Assembly (NCBI RefSeq): GCF_902859875.1
Contig: NZ_CADIKF010000028.1
Span: 1 to 64,000, forward strand
Length of the DNA stretch: 64,000 nt
Source of the DNA: Paraburkholderia solisilvae
Lineage (GTDB): Bacteria; Pseudomonadota; Gammaproteobacteria; Burkholderiales; Burkholderiaceae
Direction of reading: 5' to 3'
Under the pieces are notes generated by a model, which was given only the letters and a program-made list of their open reading frames with translations, did no database searches and was not told where the DNA came from. Shown piece after piece: positions 62,216-64,000 of this stretch (within the stretch, counting starts at the first letter, position 1; every line of letters begins with the position of its first letter). A program made the translations under genes and the position numbers.

Positions 62216-62659
62216 TCAGTTGCAGGGAATCGTCACCACCAGACGGCCGTTGCAACGCGCCATCAGATCGTCGTGCGCCAGACCTCGGTTCCACCAACGC
62301 GCAAATCCGCTGCGCGGGCGGTGCCCGACCACCAGAATGTCCGAGTTCAACAGTCCCGCATGCGTGGAGATGCTATCGACCACGTCGCCGCACGCCATAT
62401 GACCGCGCGCGGGCAAGCCGTTGCCCTCCATATGGTCGAGCGCCTCACGCAGCGTAATCATTGTGGCGTCCTGGATACACGCGCAGGCGAGATCCGACAG
62501 ATACCAGCCGGACGCCGCGATCGTCGATGTCGTATCGACGACCGCCAGCACGTCCGTGTGTGCATCGAGCGCGTGCGCAAGGTCGGCCACATGGTGAAGC
62601 GCGGTCTTCGCTTCGCGAGTGCCGTCGTAGTAGAGCAGGATCTTCGAAGGTTTGGACAT
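62216..62659 (-). CDS. universal stress protein (UspA family)
   Basis: Cytosolic stress protein of 147 residues with one Usp domain. The N-terminal strand (KILLYYDGTREAKTALHHVADLAHALDA) and the late segment DILVVGHRPRSG are typical. The second Gly-rich ATP motif is altered (GFARWWNRGLAHDDL), so ATP binding is doubtful. Likely regulated by growth or stress. Confidence 0.88.
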   Translation of the reverse strand: MSKPSKILLYYDGTREAKTALHHVADLAHALDAHTDVLAVVDTTSTIAASGWYLSDLACACIQDATMITLREALDHMEGNGLPARGHMACGDVVDSISTHAGLLNSDILVVGHRPRSGFARWWNRGLAHDDLMARCNGRLVVTIPCN

Positions 62660-63232
62660 GGAAACTCGCTGAAAAGGTTAGAGAGCCGGTAAGGCTTCGA
62701 ACGGTGTCTGACCTTTCGTCCCTTGGTCACTTGCGAAAACGCTTGGCCAGGTTCGCGTATTCCATGCGCCAGATCGGGCGGCGCCCTGCGTGTGCGGCGC
62801 AATCGATCTGAAGGGCGGCCGGGCATTTTTTAGGGGTGCCGCTCAAACCGCGCGGCCGCGAATCCCGCTTCGACAACGCGCAACGGCCGTTCGCGAATCG
62901 CGAGGCCGCGTCGGGCTACGTTGTGCTGACGGTTACTGGACAGAATTCGTTCGCTTCGGAAACACGCTGCGTGCGAGCACGCCGTGTGATGTCGCTTTCG
63001 CCGACTTGCGACGTGAGACACAAGCCGCTTACGGGGGCCTGCCTTCGATCCTGCCAGGTAGAACGCGGACGTTGCGCATGCAACGGTATGCAAGGCACGG
63101 GCGTGGCGCGCAACCGCAAAGATGAACGCACAAAAAAAACACAGCGCCCGTGGGCGCTGTGCGATGCGATACCTGTCGACATATCGCTGCTTGAATCGCG
63201 CCGCCGACAGCGACGCGAATTCATATCTGAAA
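62660..63232. other. gap between the Usp gene and rpoN
   Basis: About 570 bp without a gene. It contains the promoter region of the Usp gene on the left and the intrinsic terminator of rpoN at 63132-63161. No hpf or other rpoN-linked gene is here. Confidence 0.6.
63132..63161 (-). terminator. intrinsic terminator of rpoN
   Basis: Perfect 10-bp stem (cacagcgccc / gggcgctgtg, 2-base loop) followed, on the minus strand, by eight T. It lies 71 bp after the rpoN stop, so rpoN is not cotranscribed with anything further on. Confidence 0.92.
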
Positions 63233-64000
63233 TCAGATCTGCCTGCGCATCTCCGCGGGCGGCACTTTCATCAGCCGCCGGTACTTCGCGACCGTGCGCC
63301 GCGCGACCAGCACGCCCTGGTCCGCCAGCATCTTCGCCAGCGACACGTCGGAGAGCGGATCGCGCACGTTCTCCGCGGCGATCATTTCCTTGAGCAGCGC
63401 ACGCACGGCCGCTGCCGAACAGGTGCCGCCGCTCTCGGTGCCGAGCTCGCGCGGGAAGAAATGCTTGAACTCGAAGATGCCGCGCGGCGTAGCCATATAC
63501 TTGTTGCCCGTTGCGCGGGAGATCGTCGATTCGTGCAGCCCCAGTTCATCGGCGACGTCGCGCAGCACGAGCGGCTTCAGCGCGATTTCACCGTACTGGA
63601 AGAAAGCCTTCTGATGCGTGACGATGCACTCGGCGACGCGCTGGATCGTGTCGAAGCGCTGCTGCGCGTTGCGGATCAACCAGCGCGCTTCCTGCAACTG
63701 CTGCGCAAGCGGCGAGCGGCTCGTGCCGGCCGACTGCGCGAACAGTTCCGCGTACATTCTGTGGATGCGCGCACGCGGCAATACCGCGGGATTGATCGTC
63801 ACGACCCACTTGTTGCGCACCTGGCGCACCACCACGTCCGGCACGACGTAGTTCTCGTCGCTGCGGCCGTATGAGTTGCCGGGTTTCGGGTCGAGCTTGC
63901 GCACCAGCGCGCATGCGATGCGCAGCATCTCGGCATCGCAGCCGACCTGCTTTTGCAACTCCGCATGCTCGCGTCGCGCGAGGCGGTCGAGATGCTGCTC
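63233..64000 (-). CDS. rpoN: RNA polymerase sigma-54 factor, C-terminal part
   Basis: C-terminal 255 residues of the alternative sigma factor that needs enhancer-binding ATPases. The frame is open at the right edge, so the N-terminal activator-binding region lies outside. The core-binding domain, the HTH segment (VADELGLHESTISRATGNKYMATPRG in pieces) and the RpoN box ARRTVAKYR near the end are visible and intact. The gene ends alone with a terminator, whereas the main rpoN of many proteobacteria is followed by hpf and ptsN; this may be a second rpoN copy. Confidence 0.95.
   Translation of the reverse strand, partial: EQHLDRLARREHAELQKQVGCDAEMLRIACALVRKLDPKPGNSYGRSDENYVVPDVVVRQVRNKWVVTINPAVLPRARIHRMYAELFAQSAGTSRSPLAQQLQEARWLIRNAQQRFDTIQRVAECIVTHQKAFFQYGEIALKPLVLRDVADELGLHESTISRATGNKYMATPRGIFEFKHFFPRELGTESGGTCSAAAVRALLKEMIAAENVRDPLSDVSLAKMLADQGVLVARRTVAKYRRLMKVPPAEMRRQI

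Noticed and set aside
62790..63125. Open frame of 111 codons between the Usp gene and rpoN
   Set aside because: No ribosome site or family pattern, Arg-rich as expected for non-coding high-GC DNA.

Overview
The window looks like part of a chromosome of a high-GC betaproteobacterium of the Burkholderiaceae (Burkholderia, Paraburkholderia, Trinickia or a close relative). The evidence is the very high GC third-position bias, a Burkholderia-type trimeric porin, the small families DUF3563, DUF3597 and DUF4148, a 3-hydroxybutyrate dehydrogenase / acetoacetate decarboxylase / DUF3734-patatin cluster, and many LysR, AraC and MFS genes. No rRNA, tRNA, CRISPR array, prophage or intact insertion sequence was seen.

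Layout. 0-9 kb: a MscS-type channel cut by the left edge, an OmpR-type two-component system next to a divergent porin, small DUF proteins and a squalene/phytoene synthase. 9-12 kb: a ketone-body operon (decarboxylase, 3-hydroxybutyrate dehydrogenase, patatin lipase). 12.3-17.1 kb: a tightly overlapping DNA-repair operon, FAN1-like VRR-NUC nuclease then an XPD/DinG-type Fe-S helicase with a RecB/Cas4-like N-terminal nuclease motif then an SRPBCC protein. A perfect LexA-type SOS box lies just upstream. This is the most coherent candidate system in the window.

17-35 kb is an accessory stretch rich in regulators: a lone tandem-hotdog protein, an allene-oxide-cyclase-like secreted protein with an aldo/keto reductase, a single-domain response regulator, an M24 peptidase, a LysR gene divergent from SDR-SDR-GST, and an MFS pump. 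These are followed by AraC, a decarboxylase-like protein, an SDR, and a Tat-exported Asp-nucleophile hydrolase facing a TetR gene across two identical-arm palindromic operators. A cupin and a second LysR close it. Two paralogous small secreted proteins (17.7 and 35.5 kb) share both coding motifs and upstream leader sequence.

35-47 kb: an EmrB-type exporter, a chemoreceptor, a lone NuoM-like proton-pump subunit with no other complex I genes, an LD-carboxypeptidase, an oxalate/formate-type MFS carrier and an unrecognised 456-residue protein. 47.6-55.7 kb: a galactoside-type utilisation locus: a LacI regulator divergent from a substrate-binding protein, two permeases, a GH42 beta-galactosidase and a SetA/B-like sugar exporter, with a 22-bp perfect palindrome between the divergent genes. 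No ATPase gene for the importer is present. 55.9-64 kb: MBL hydrolase, VOC protein, an ECF sigma/anti-sigma pair, an orphan OmpR-type regulator whose phospho-acceptor position is Glu, a cupin, a universal stress protein and the C-terminal part of a sigma-54 gene ending in a strong intrinsic terminator.

All functions are inferred from sequence motifs read by eye. No database search was run.
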